DNA from: Prevotella sp.
GTDB taxonomy: Bacteria; Bacteroidota; Bacteroidia; Bacteroidales; Bacteroidaceae
Reading direction: 5' to 3'
Length of the DNA: 64,000 bases
Assembly (NCBI GenBank): GCA_016287755.1
Contig: JAEEWT010000002.1
Span: 62,001 to 126,000 of the forward strand
The notes beneath the pieces were generated by a model that saw only the letters and a program-made list of their open reading frames with translations, was not told where the DNA came from and made no database searches. Shown here piece by piece: positions 33,965-42,124 of the stretch. The first letter of the stretch is position 1. Each line of letters begins with the position of its first letter. Position numbers and translations under genes: made by a program.

Positions 33965-33984
33965 GCACGAAGTAGGGATTTTCC

Positions 33985-34016
33985 TTTGTTCAGGTGTTTT
34001 TTTCTTCGTTTCTTTG
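33985..34016 (+). promoter_or_regulatory. Promoter of the low-complexity secreted protein
   Basis: TTTG at 33985-33988, 20 bp, then TTTCTTTG at 34009-34016, one mismatch from TAnnTTTG. Confidence 0.55.
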
Positions 34017-34065
34017 CAACGTGAAAGAAAGAATAAGAATAATAACCCTTTAAAAAGATACGATT

Positions 34066-35328
34066 ATGAAGAAGTTGATTTTTGCCCTTGTAGCACTGTT
34101 GACGATGACTGTTTCAGTCAATGCCATGAGTTACGAACAGGCTCGTGATCAGGCTTTGTTCCTTACTGATAAGATGGCTTATGAACTGAACCTCACCGAG
34201 GATCAGTATGAGGCTGCTTATGAGATCAACCTCGACTACCTGATGAGCATCGACAGTTATGATGACCTGTATGGAGTCTACTGGACTCGTAGGAATCTCG
34301 ACCTGAGTTATATCCTCCTCGACTGGCAGTACAGTGCCTATGTGGCCGCCAGCTATTTCTACCGTCCCCTCTACTGGGAGGCTGGTTACTGGCACTTTGG
34401 CATCTACGCCCGTTATCCGTATCGTACCTACTTCTACTTCGGTCGTCCAGCTTTCTACCTGACCTATCGTGGTGCACACAGCTGGAGGATGAATGGAGGA
34501 CGTAGCTACTATCATGGACGTACCTACGGTGCAACCCACCGGCATGGTCGCGACCACCGCGGATTCGGCATGCGCAACGGCTATGATCGTGGTGACTACC
34601 GTAACCACAGTGGACACTTCGAGCGTGCTCAGGGTGGAAAGGCACTGGAACGCAGAAACGGAAGCTCAAACCATGGCAATGGCTCTTTCGGCGGAAACCG
34701 TGGTGACAGGCGAAACGACCGTGTGGGTGGACGCGACGTACAGCGTAACGATAACAACCGCGGCGCCGACCGTCGTCACGACGACGTAGCAACACGCGGA
34801 ACCAGCTCTCGCAGCAGCGGCACCTTCGGTGGCAACCGTGGCGCAAACGTAGAGCGTCAGAACCGCAGTGGCAACGTAGATCGCCCCAACCCTGGTAGCA
34901 ATGTGGAGCGTCAGAACCGTAACACAAATATTGACCGCCAGAACCGTAACACGAACGTGGAGCGCCAGAATCGTAACAGCAACATCGATCGCCCGACTCG
35001 CAGTACCAACGTTGAGCGTTCCTCTCGCAGCACGAGTGTGAACCGTGGTGATTTCGGAACCCGTCAGAGCAGTACCCGTAGCTCCAGCGTAGAGCGCAGC
35101 AGCTCTTCCCGCGGCAGCTTCTCTGCTCCCAACCGTTCCTTCTCATCCAGCAGCAGCTCATCAAGAAGCGTTTCTGCTCCCTCTACCCGCAGTAGCAGTT
35201 CTCGCAGCAGTGGTTCCTTCAGTGGCGGCTCACGCGGCGGTGGTTCTCACAGCGGTGGTGCCTCTCGTGGAGGTGGTGGTTCACGCGGTGGCGGTGGCTC
35301 ACGTGGTGGCTTCGGCGGACACAGATAA
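34066..35328 (+). CDS. Secreted low-complexity protein rich in Arg, Asn, Ser and Gly
   Basis: 420 residues. Signal peptide MKKLIFALVALLTMTVSVNA; a folded N-terminal part (about 21-140) with a helical SYEQARDQALFLTDKMAYEL and a Tyr-, Trp- and Arg-rich stretch; then a strongly basic low-complexity tail. Residues 261-332 are eight nonapeptides of the type NVERQNRNT/NIDRQNRNS. The end is Ser-, Arg- and Gly-rich (about 333-420). Such a tail could bind polyanions such as nucleic acid or acidic polysaccharide, which is inference. It stands next to wzi, transcribed away from it. Confidence 0.8.
   Translation: MKKLIFALVALLTMTVSVNAMSYEQARDQALFLTDKMAYELNLTEDQYEAAYEINLDYLMSIDSYDDLYGVYWTRRNLDLSYILLDWQYSAYVAASYFYRPLYWEAGYWHFGIYARYPYRTYFYFGRPAFYLTYRGAHSWRMNGGRSYYHGRTYGATHRHGRDHRGFGMRNGYDRGDYRNHSGHFERAQGGKALERRNGSSNHGNGSFGGNRGDRRNDRVGGRDVQRNDNNRGADRRHDDVATRGTSSRSSGTFGGNRGANVERQNRSGNVDRPNPGSNVERQNRNTNIDRQNRNTNVERQNRNSNIDRPTRSTNVERSSRSTSVNRGDFGTRQSSTRSSSVERSSSSRGSFSAPNRSFSSSSSSSRSVSAPSTRSSSSRSSGSFSGGSRGGGSHSGGASRGGGGSRGGGGSRGGFGGHR
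34846..35061 (+). repeat. Eight 27-bp (nonapeptide) coding repeats
   Basis: Each unit encodes nine residues of the form N-(V/I)-(E/D)-R-x-x-R-x-x. Units alternate Val-Glu and Ile/Val-Asp, and copies diverge toward the end of the array. Confidence 0.85.
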
Positions 35329-35358
35329 AATAGATTAGTCTCTTTTCTATAATAAATT

Positions 35359-35868
35359 CTATAATAGTTTTACCTCTCGCACCTCGGCATTGGTCATTCG
35401 CGGAATCTCGCGCATCTCCTTGCCGAGGTGTACTGCTTGTATAGCCTTGTTAATAATACCATGACCAACAGCCAGCACGGTTTTTCCTGGATACTGCTCA
35501 CTGATGAAGTCGAGAAAAGCCTGTGCTCTAGCCCGCAGATCAGTGATCGTCTCTATATCATCCGGCCACGGCTCATCTTTCAGATCAGGAATAAAACGAC
35601 CGGTAAACCCTCCCCAGTCACGCTCCCTCAACAAAGGAGTCTGCACCACAGGAAGATGATGTGACTGTGCGATAATCTCACAGGTATCGACGCTGCGCTT
35701 CAGGTCGCTCGACACAAAGACGTCAATCTGCTCATCACGCATCTGCTGCGCCAGCTCTTCCGCCTGCAGCACACCCTTTTGAGTCAGCTCCCCCTGTGTC
35801 TGTCCCTGCATGATCTGGTTGACATTATCAACCGTCTCACCATGTCTCACCAGTAATAATCGCGTCAT
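35359..35868 (-). CDS. Histidine phosphatase family protein (phosphoglycerate mutase-like)
   Basis: 169 residues. The catalytic LVRHGE motif is at residues 6-11 (His9 is the phospho-acceptor), the second Arg in SSDLKRSVDTCEII, Glu in LLRERDWGGFTG, and the second His in LAVGHGIINKA. A small, probably phosphatase-type member (CobC/PhoE size) rather than glycolytic mutase. Substrate not evident. Lies between convergent and divergent neighbours, transcribed alone. Confidence 0.92.
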   Translation of the reverse strand: MTRLLLVRHGETVDNVNQIMQGQTQGELTQKGVLQAEELAQQMRDEQIDVFVSSDLKRSVDTCEIIAQSHHLPVVQTPLLRERDWGGFTGRFIPDLKDEPWPDDIETITDLRARAQAFLDFISEQYPGKTVLAVGHGIINKAIQAVHLGKEMREIPRMTNAEVREVKLL

Positions 35869-35925
35869 TTCTCAGAAATTTTCGACAAAAGTAATAAAAA
35901 AATTGCTTCTTTCATTCGTTTTTCG

Positions 35926-35933
35926 TAATTTTG
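35926..35933 (+). promoter_or_regulatory. -7 box of the DUF308-like gene
   Basis: TAATTTTG, 17 bp before the ATG at 35951; an ATTG lies 20 bp upstream in the -33 position. Confidence 0.6.
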
Positions 35934-35950
35934 CGGAAAACTACGAAGCT

Positions 35951-36691
35951 ATGCGAATACTCCAGAGTTCCATCGTCCGCGCCATCTGCGCGATTGTTGT
36001 AGGCTACCTGCTGGTAATCTACCGTACAGAAATGGTTCAGTGGCTGACCATCGCCACGGGTGCCTTGTTCTTCATTTCTGGTCTGATATCCGTCATTGCC
36101 TACTATGCAGAAAAGCGCAAGGCGGAGAAGACAGCTGAGCGTCTGGCTGCTATGGCCGAGATGCGTGATGGCAACGATGCGCCAGAGAACCCGGAAGACA
36201 TTCAGCGAGCCATCATGCCCTCGTTCCCCATTGTGGGTTTGGGCAGCATGATCCTGGGTGTTATTCTCGCCCTGATGCCAACCACGTTCGTCAGCGGGAT
36301 GATGTATGTATTGGCGGCCATCCTCATTCTCGGCGCCATCAACCAGTATTTCAACCTCGCTTCCGTCCGTAAGATCAGTACCATACCTTTCATCTTCTGG
36401 CTCTTCCCCACTATCATCCTCGGCGTAGGAATCTTCATGTTGGTAAAGCCCTTGGAGATGTCGGCCCTTCCCTTCCGCATTCTCGGTTGGTGCTTGATCT
36501 TCTATGGTGTGGTGGAGTGCATCAACAACATCAAGATCTACAGAGCGAAGAAGCAATACGAGGACACGCAGCGCAAACTGGAGGAGGCTGCAAAGAGCAT
36601 CCCGGCAGAAGCAAGTGAGATTGAGGAAGCTGTGATTGAGGAGCCTGCCATTGAAGAGGCAGAGATCATCGAACCCGAAGAAGTATCATAA
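35951..36691 (+). CDS. DUF308-like membrane protein with acidic tail
   Basis: 246 residues. Six or seven membrane helices in the paired short-helix pattern of the HdeD/DUF308 family (SSIVRAICAIVVGYLLVIYR, WLTIATGALFFISGLISVIAYY, then four more), interrupted by a charged loop (about 58-90), and a Glu-rich C-terminal tail (about 205-246, EEAVIEEPAIEEAEIIEPEE). ATG 35951 is chosen because the promoter lies just upstream; the frame extends further but through promoter sequence. Role unknown; HdeD relatives are stress linked. Confidence 0.8.
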   Translation: MRILQSSIVRAICAIVVGYLLVIYRTEMVQWLTIATGALFFISGLISVIAYYAEKRKAEKTAERLAAMAEMRDGNDAPENPEDIQRAIMPSFPIVGLGSMILGVILALMPTTFVSGMMYVLAAILILGAINQYFNLASVRKISTIPFIFWLFPTIILGVGIFMLVKPLEMSALPFRILGWCLIFYGVVECINNIKIYRAKKQYEDTQRKLEEAAKSIPAEASEIEEAVIEEPAIEEAEIIEPEEVS

Positions 36692-36710
36692 CTACAATAC
36701 CTATTTATAT

Positions 36711-36749
36711 ATTAAAAGAAGAAGGACTGGCCTAGATGGTCAGTCCTTC
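36711..36749 (-). terminator. Terminator overlapping the end of udk
   Basis: GAAGGACTG (36721-36729) and CAGTCCTTC (36741-36749) form a perfect 9-bp stem. On the minus strand it is followed by TTCTTTT. The udk stop codon (36732-36734) lies in the loop, so the last udk codons form one arm. Confidence 0.7.
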
Positions 36750-37340
36750 AATGTATTTGCAGATAATGCCGATACCCTTCATGTTCTCTCCGCCCTGTGG
36801 GATGATGATGTCGGCATACTTCTTAGTAGGCTCGATAAACTGCTCGTGCATAGGTTTGAGCACTTCCAGATAACGGTTCAGCACCATGTCAACAGTACGT
36901 CCACGTTCCATCACATCACGAAGGATATTGCGGATGAGTCGTTCATCAGAGTCTGTATCCACGAAGATCTTCAGGTCCATCATGTTTCTTAGCTTACGAT
37001 CTACCAAGGTCATGATACCCTCAATGATGATGACGGGCTTTGGCTCCACATGAACGGTTTCCGGCAAGCGGTTACTGAGCACATAGCTGTAAGTAGGCTG
37101 CTCAATGGCCTCTCCCTTCTTCAGCATGGAGATCTGTTTGTGCAGCAGCTTCCAGTCGAAAGCATCCGGGTGGTCGAAATTGATCTGCCGACGCTCCTCG
37201 TCGGTAAGGTCGGTTGTATCATTATAATAAGAGTCGAGAGGCACCACGGCCACGCTATGAGGTGGCAGTGCCTCCACAATTTTCTTCACGACGGTAGTCT
37301 TTCCTGACCCTGTCCCGCCAGCTATTCCTATAATAGTCAT
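36732..37340 (-). CDS. udk: Uridine kinase
   Basis: 202 residues. P-loop GGTGSGKTT at residues 8-16; NFDHPDAFDW (about 47-56) is the uridine-binding motif; then PTYSYVLSNR and EGIMTLVDRKLRNMMDLKIFVDTDSDERLIRN typical of Udk. Phosphorylates uridine and cytidine with ATP or GTP in pyrimidine salvage. ATG 37340 is chosen over an upstream ATG at 37361 because it gives the family N-terminus. It lies downstream of the secreted EEP nuclease gene on the same strand, a suggestive pairing of nucleic-acid degradation and nucleoside salvage. Confidence 0.96.
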   Translation of the reverse strand: MTIIGIAGGTGSGKTTVVKKIVEALPPHSVAVVPLDSYYNDTTDLTDEERRQINFDHPDAFDWKLLHKQISMLKKGEAIEQPTYSYVLSNRLPETVHVEPKPVIIIEGIMTLVDRKLRNMMDLKIFVDTDSDERLIRNILRDVMERGRTVDMVLNRYLEVLKPMHEQFIEPTKKYADIIIPQGGENMKGIGIICKYIEGLTI

Positions 37341-37344
37341 ATCA

Positions 37345-37377
37345 TAAAGTTCAAAGTTCAAAGATCAAAGATCAAAG
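37345..37377 (-). repeat. 7-bp tandem repeat between the EEP nuclease and udk genes
   Basis: On the coding strand the spacer reads TTTGATC, TTTGATC, TTTGAAC, TTTGAAC with exact 7-bp period, starting three bases after the nuclease stop TAG. Confidence 0.8.
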
Positions 37378-37379
37378 AA

Positions 37380-38429
37380 CTATTGTTGTTCTTTCACCAG
37401 ATAAACCACCACGGGCAAGTGATCGCTGTAGCCATCAAGCCACACACCGCCTGCATGGGTACGCTTGGGATTTCCCTTGTACTTACCTTCCTGCTGAATC
37501 AGATAGTCGCGACGGAACACCTGACATTTCAGGTAGGTAAGACCGCTATAGTCCTTGTTCCCCTTCTTATCGATAGCATTGGGCGTCATCACAATCTGGT
37601 CGAACAGGTTCCAGGCACCATTGTATGCAAGCGTACCTATACCTTGTTTTACAAGCACATTATACCATGGATTATACATATCTCCTGCTCCCACCTTGTT
37701 GACCTCCGACTTACAGCTCAGTCCTTCGGTCATACTCTTGTTGGTCGGGTCGTCGTTAAGGTCACCCATCACGAAGACCTTCCTCTCGGGATCCTCAAGC
37801 AGAAGGTTATCCTTGATGACTCGCACCTGACGGGCGGCGCTCTCACGATAGAAAGAGGTGCTGTATCTACTGGGCCAGTGGCAAACGATAATAGCCACGC
37901 GCTCATTGGCCAGGATACCCTTCACCGTCAGGAAACCACGAGTCTTGAAAGTGCTGTCTTCCGGAAGCTCAGGCACATAGGGCGGTAGCTGTACATCCTC
38001 CACCGTAAACAACGAAGGATTGTAGAGCATAGCACAATCCACACCTCGTGAGTCAGGACCTTCGATATGCACAAACTTCATGCCACGGGCACGCAACGGC
38101 TCCTGATCAACAAGATCACTCAGCGCCCGCGCATTCTCCACCTCAGAAAGACCGATAACGGCACAGCCCACATTCGGAAGCATGTCTGTTCCCATATCGG
38201 CCAAGGCTCTTGCCATATTCTGAAGCTTATGCGTGTATTTCCGCGCATTCCAACGGTTACTACCAGTGGGAAGATACTCATAGTCGTTCTTGCCCTCATC
38301 ATGACATGTATCAAACAGGTTCTCCTGATTATAGAAACCTATTCCATAAACAGAATATTTCTTCTGCGCCGAGACAACAGTCACGACACTGCAGAAAACA
38401 ACGGCAAAAAGGATTCTCAGTCTATTCAT
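37380..38429 (-). CDS. Secreted endonuclease/exonuclease/phosphatase (EEP) family protein
   Basis: 349 residues from ATG 38429. Signal peptide MNRLRILFAVVFCSVVTVVSAQ. EEP motifs in order: NQENLFDT (about 34-41), Glu in IGLSEVEN (Glu96/98), VCHWPSRYS (His184), MGDLNDDPTN (Asp223, Asn225) and YSDHLPVVV near the end. The family hydrolyses phosphodiesters; exported Bacteroidetes members are usually taken as nucleases. The frame runs further upstream, but the -7 box at 38447-38454 fixes the start. It is divergent from the TonB-receptor-like gene at 38603 and lies before udk. Confidence 0.92.
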   Translation of the reverse strand: MNRLRILFAVVFCSVVTVVSAQKKYSVYGIGFYNQENLFDTCHDEGKNDYEYLPTGSNRWNARKYTHKLQNMARALADMGTDMLPNVGCAVIGLSEVENARALSDLVDQEPLRARGMKFVHIEGPDSRGVDCAMLYNPSLFTVEDVQLPPYVPELPEDSTFKTRGFLTVKGILANERVAIIVCHWPSRYSTSFYRESAARQVRVIKDNLLLEDPERKVFVMGDLNDDPTNKSMTEGLSCKSEVNKVGAGDMYNPWYNVLVKQGIGTLAYNGAWNLFDQIVMTPNAIDKKGNKDYSGLTYLKCQVFRRDYLIQQEGKYKGNPKRTHAGGVWLDGYSDHLPVVVYLVKEQQ

Positions 38430-38446
38430 AATTATGTTATTTTCTG

Positions 38447-38454
38447 CAAAGATA
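38447..38454 (-). promoter_or_regulatory. -7 box of the EEP nuclease gene
   Basis: TATCTTTG on the minus strand, 17 bp before the ATG at 38429. It shares a 173-bp divergent region with the promoter at 38544-38574. Confidence 0.65.
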
Positions 38455-38543
38455 CGAAAATTATAAATAAGTGAGAAGGAAATAAACAAAATTATTTTCA
38501 GAACATGAAGATTTTTATATGACAAGAAAAATGTGGAAAAGAT

Positions 38544-38574
38544 TTTGCACATACAAAAATATTGTTTATCTTTG
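38544..38574 (+). promoter_or_regulatory. Promoter of the TonB-receptor-like/OB-fold operon
   Basis: TTTG at 38544-38547, 19 bp, TATCTTTG at 38567-38574. Both elements match consensus. The start codon at 38603 follows 28 bp later. Confidence 0.75.
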
Positions 38575-38602
38575 TGGCAAATATCAAACAAGAATGCTTC
38601 TT

Positions 38603-41152
38603 ATGAATAAAAAACTGAAACTATTCGTGATTGCTCTTTGCTACGTCCCGTTAGCTTTTGCGCAAACAGGACAGACAGAAGGGCAGAATGCCAACGAGAC
38701 GAATGAGTCGGCATTCACTTTCACTGAGGCGCAGTTGGGAGAAGACGATGATATGTCACAGAATGTGACCATCGTCTCCTCGAACAACAACATCTATGCC
38801 AGCGAGGTGGGATATCTGTTCTCGCCAGCCCGGTTCAGATACCGCGCATTCAACCAGAAGTACAACGACGTCTTTATTAACGGCGTGGCTGCAAACGACC
38901 TTGAAAGCGGACAGTTCCGTTTCTCTCTGGTGGGCGGCTTGAACCAGCAGACAAAGAACCAGGAGTTCTCGCTCCCCTTCGAGAGCAATAACTTCTCTAT
39001 GTCGGGCATGGCTGGTTCAAACAACTACAACTTCCGTCCTTCACAGATGCCAGCGGGACATAGAATCACGCTGAGCGGTGCCAACAGGAACTACACGCTG
39101 AGAGGCATGTACACCTTCAACAGTGGACTGAACAACAAGGGATGGGCATACTCTGCCAACATCACCTACCGCTGGGCCGACCGTGGTTATGTGGAAGGAA
39201 CGTTCTACAACTCACTGAGCTACTTCCTCGGTGTAGAGAAGGTGCTCGGCGACAACCACTCTCTCTCACTGGTTACCTGGGGTAACCCCACGGAAAGGGC
39301 ATCACAGGGAGCCTCAACAGACGAGATGTACTGGCTGGCTAACGATCGCTACTACAATCCTTACTGGGGCTACCAGAACGGAAAGAGACGTAATTCGCGT
39401 GTAGTAAACGACTTTGCGCCGACGGCGTTGATGACCTGGGATTGGGACATCGACCACGAGACGCGTCTTACCACAACGCTGTTAGGGAAGTACTCGATGT
39501 ACCAGAGCACCAAGCTGAACTACAACAACAGCGACAACCCACAGCCCGACTACTGGAAGCTGATGCCGAGCAGCTATTATAACGTGTTTGACGAGAACGA
39601 TGTCTATAACCGCACGGAGCAGGATCTGGCCAACTGGACAACGGCTTATAGCTACCTGACAGGAAGAAAAGCCGACCGTCAGATCGACTTCGACCGACTG
39701 ATCTACTCTAACCGTCAGGTGAGTGCGCAGGGTGGTGATGCGATGTATTTCATCCAAGCCAAGCACAATGATGTGCTCACCTTCGCGATGTCTTCATCGC
39801 TGAGCACCAAGCTGAACACCAATACCAGTTTCAACATCGGTATGCAGTTCGGCACGAACAACGCCCGTCATTACCAGACCATGGAAGACATGCTGGGCGC
39901 ATCCATCTACCACAACATCAACACCTACGCCATCGGCAACTATGCTGATACAGACGACTGGGTACAATATGACTTGAACAAGCGCAACGCATCCATCAAG
40001 GAAGGTGATGTGTTTGGATATGACTATTATATTAAGGTGAACAAGGCCACGGCTTGGAGCAGTATCTCAACCAAGACCGGCAACTGGTTCCTGATGGCCG
40101 CAGCCAAGGTGAACGGAACAGGCATGCAACGCGACGGTAAGATGCGCAACGGTATGGCAGCCGACAACTCCTACGGCAAGAGCGGTACAGCCAAGTTCCT
40201 CGACGGAGGTGCCAAGGCTGGTGCCACATGGAATGTGGGAAGAGGACATCTCCTGACCTTCGGTGCCGGCTACGAATGGAAGGCGCCGACCGCAGCCACT
40301 GCCTTTGCTGCTCCTGAGATCAACAACGACTTCGTGACGAACCTGAAGAACGAGCGCATCCTGAGTACGGAGCTTACCTACAGCTACCAGACCTCATGGG
40401 TGAAGCTGAACCTGAACGGTTATTACAGTCTGATAGACAATGCCTCTGAATGGCAGAACTTCTACTACGACGACATCAACTCGTTCTCATATGTATCACT
40501 GACCGACCAGCAGAAAGCCTACTACGGCGTTGAACTTGGTGCCCGCATCAAGCTGACATCAGCACTCGATGTATTACTCGTTGGTACGATGAGCGAGGGC
40601 AAGAACATGAAGAATGCCAACGTTCGCTACATGAACTCTACTTCGGGTGTCTACGTAGAGGATGTTTGCCACAACAAGAATCACCACGAGAACGGTACGC
40701 CGCTCACAGTGGGAAGTGTAGGACTGAGCTACCACTCTGGCGGATGGTATATCGACGTGAATGCCAACTGGTACGACCGTATCTACCTCTCGAGTGCTCC
40801 CTGCTTCTATTATGAGAAATCTCTGACGAACCGACAGGCAGCCATCGGTGATGTAATGGACAATGAAGGCAACTACCTGCCAGGCATCCTCGACCAAGCC
40901 AAAGGACACGGCGGTTTGATGGTCGATGGCTCCATCGGTCGTAACATCCGCATGAAGAAAGGACAGTTGAGCATTAACCTCTCTATCACCAACTTGCTGA
41001 ACAACCAGAGCATCACTACCTGGGGTTATGAGCAGGGACGTTCCGACTACTCCAGCAGCGGTAAGGAACGTGTGTATAAGTTCTCCAAGAACCCGAAGGT
41101 GTACTACGCATTCGGTACCAACGGTTTGCTGAATCTTGCGTATAAGTTCTAA
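38603..41152 (+). CDS. TonB-dependent-receptor-like outer-membrane protein
   Basis: 849 residues from ATG 38603. Signal peptide MNKKLKLFVIALCYVPLAFAQ, an acidic linker, then a plug-like region (about 45-130: QNVTIVSSNNNIYASEVGYLFSPARFRYRAFNQKYNDVFINGVAANDLESG) and a long beta barrel ending in LLNLAYKF. The N-terminal carboxypeptidase-like domain of SusC proteins and a clear TonB box are absent. It is followed at short distance by DUF5689 and OB-fold lipoproteins, which suggests a receptor plus surface-lipoprotein uptake complex. Given the nucleases on both sides, oligonucleotides are a possible substrate (inference). Confidence 0.85.
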   Translation: MNKKLKLFVIALCYVPLAFAQTGQTEGQNANETNESAFTFTEAQLGEDDDMSQNVTIVSSNNNIYASEVGYLFSPARFRYRAFNQKYNDVFINGVAANDLESGQFRFSLVGGLNQQTKNQEFSLPFESNNFSMSGMAGSNNYNFRPSQMPAGHRITLSGANRNYTLRGMYTFNSGLNNKGWAYSANITYRWADRGYVEGTFYNSLSYFLGVEKVLGDNHSLSLVTWGNPTERASQGASTDEMYWLANDRYYNPYWGYQNGKRRNSRVVNDFAPTALMTWDWDIDHETRLTTTLLGKYSMYQSTKLNYNNSDNPQPDYWKLMPSSYYNVFDENDVYNRTEQDLANWTTAYSYLTGRKADRQIDFDRLIYSNRQVSAQGGDAMYFIQAKHNDVLTFAMSSSLSTKLNTNTSFNIGMQFGTNNARHYQTMEDMLGASIYHNINTYAIGNYADTDDWVQYDLNKRNASIKEGDVFGYDYYIKVNKATAWSSISTKTGNWFLMAAAKVNGTGMQRDGKMRNGMAADNSYGKSGTAKFLDGGAKAGATWNVGRGHLLTFGAGYEWKAPTAATAFAAPEINNDFVTNLKNERILSTELTYSYQTSWVKLNLNGYYSLIDNASEWQNFYYDDINSFSYVSLTDQQKAYYGVELGARIKLTSALDVLLVGTMSEGKNMKNANVRYMNSTSGVYVEDVCHNKNHHENGTPLTVGSVGLSYHSGGWYIDVNANWYDRIYLSSAPCFYYEKSLTNRQAAIGDVMDNEGNYLPGILDQAKGHGGLMVDGSIGRNIRMKKGQLSINLSITNLLNNQSITTWGYEQGRSDYSSSGKERVYKFSKNPKVYYAFGTNGLLNLAYKF

Positions 41153-41179
41153 TCAACGACAACATAAACGACAAGCATT

Positions 41180-42085
41180 ATGAAAGAGCTCAAATATATC
41201 ATGATGGCACTGGTCTGCATCCTCATGACAGGATGTATGGACGGTGACTATGACGAGATAGAACCGGCACAGCCTCCCTATGGAAACAACACCATTGTGG
41301 AGAGCAACCTGGTAACCATCGCGCAACTGAAGAATATGTACAAGACACAGCTGGCCACCGACTACCGCGATGGGAACAGCTTTGCCAAGGTGACCAAGAA
41401 CTTGCAGATCAAGGGATATGTTACTGGTAATGACCTTACGGGTAACATCTATAATGAGATATGGATCCAGGACGAGACGGGAGCCATCAGCTTCTCTATC
41501 AGTCAGGGCGGTATCTGCGGCTACCTGCCGGTAGGTGCTGAAATCCTCGTGGAACTGAAAGGCCTCTCTGTGGGTAACTACCGTATGCAACCTGTTATCG
41601 GTACTCCGTACACCACCGTTCTTACCAGTGGTAGGAATGCAGGTAAGGAAGTGACCTACGTGAGTCGTATGAACCGTATGGAATGGATGAATCATTTCAA
41701 GATCACAGGCGGCAAGCGTATCATCGAGCCTGAAGTGTTTGCTGAAGGTAGTACCAAGACCACCTGGGATCTAGACAAGGATGCCGGTAAGCTGGGTACG
41801 CTGAAGAATGTGACCTTCAAGAACGGTTCCTATTATGACGCCTCTAAAGGACAGTCGGTAACAGTTAGATACAACGACAAGGCTGTCTATGCCTCTGGCT
41901 TCAACACCTCGTGGTACTTCAAGGAACAGCCCACCACGGTGATGCTGTACAACAGTCCGTATTGCGATTTCGCCGGAAGAATCCTTCCACAGAGCAAGGT
42001 GAACCTTACGGGTATCATGAAACGCTACGACAACAACTGGGAGATTATCCTGCGCTCACTTGACGATGTACAGGAAGTTCAATAA
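41180..42085 (+). CDS. DUF5689 domain surface lipoprotein
   Basis: 301 residues. Lipobox ends LMTGC (Cys19) followed by MDGDYDEIE, an acidic stretch of the surface-export type. The DUF5689 core is an OB-like fold: TIAQLKNMY, LQIKGYVTGNDLTGNIYNEIWIQDETGAISF and LPVGAEILVELKGLSVGNY. A second, smaller beta domain (about 155-301) follows, ending LTGIMKRYDNNWEIILRSLDDV, which looks like another OB strand set. Partner of the receptor-like gene 27 bp upstream. Confidence 0.88.
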   Translation: MKELKYIMMALVCILMTGCMDGDYDEIEPAQPPYGNNTIVESNLVTIAQLKNMYKTQLATDYRDGNSFAKVTKNLQIKGYVTGNDLTGNIYNEIWIQDETGAISFSISQGGICGYLPVGAEILVELKGLSVGNYRMQPVIGTPYTTVLTSGRNAGKEVTYVSRMNRMEWMNHFKITGGKRIIEPEVFAEGSTKTTWDLDKDAGKLGTLKNVTFKNGSYYDASKGQSVTVRYNDKAVYASGFNTSWYFKEQPTTVMLYNSPYCDFAGRILPQSKVNLTGIMKRYDNNWEIILRSLDDVQEVQ

Positions 42086-42124
42086 CAATTGAAAGTTGAA
42101 AATTGAAAATTAAAATATACAGAC
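42086..42124 (+). repeat. 7-bp tandem repeat spacer before the OB-fold lipoprotein gene
   Basis: After the DUF5689 gene stop the spacer contains TTGAAAG, TTGAAAA, TTGAAAA and TTAAAAT in exact 7-bp register, then the next gene begins. Confidence 0.7.

Noticed and set aside
34226..35164. 312-codon minus-strand open frame rich in Cys, Arg and Ser
   Set aside because: It lies fully antisense to the low-complexity secreted protein. Repetitive codon use there keeps the opposite frame open, and no promoter or family pattern supports it.
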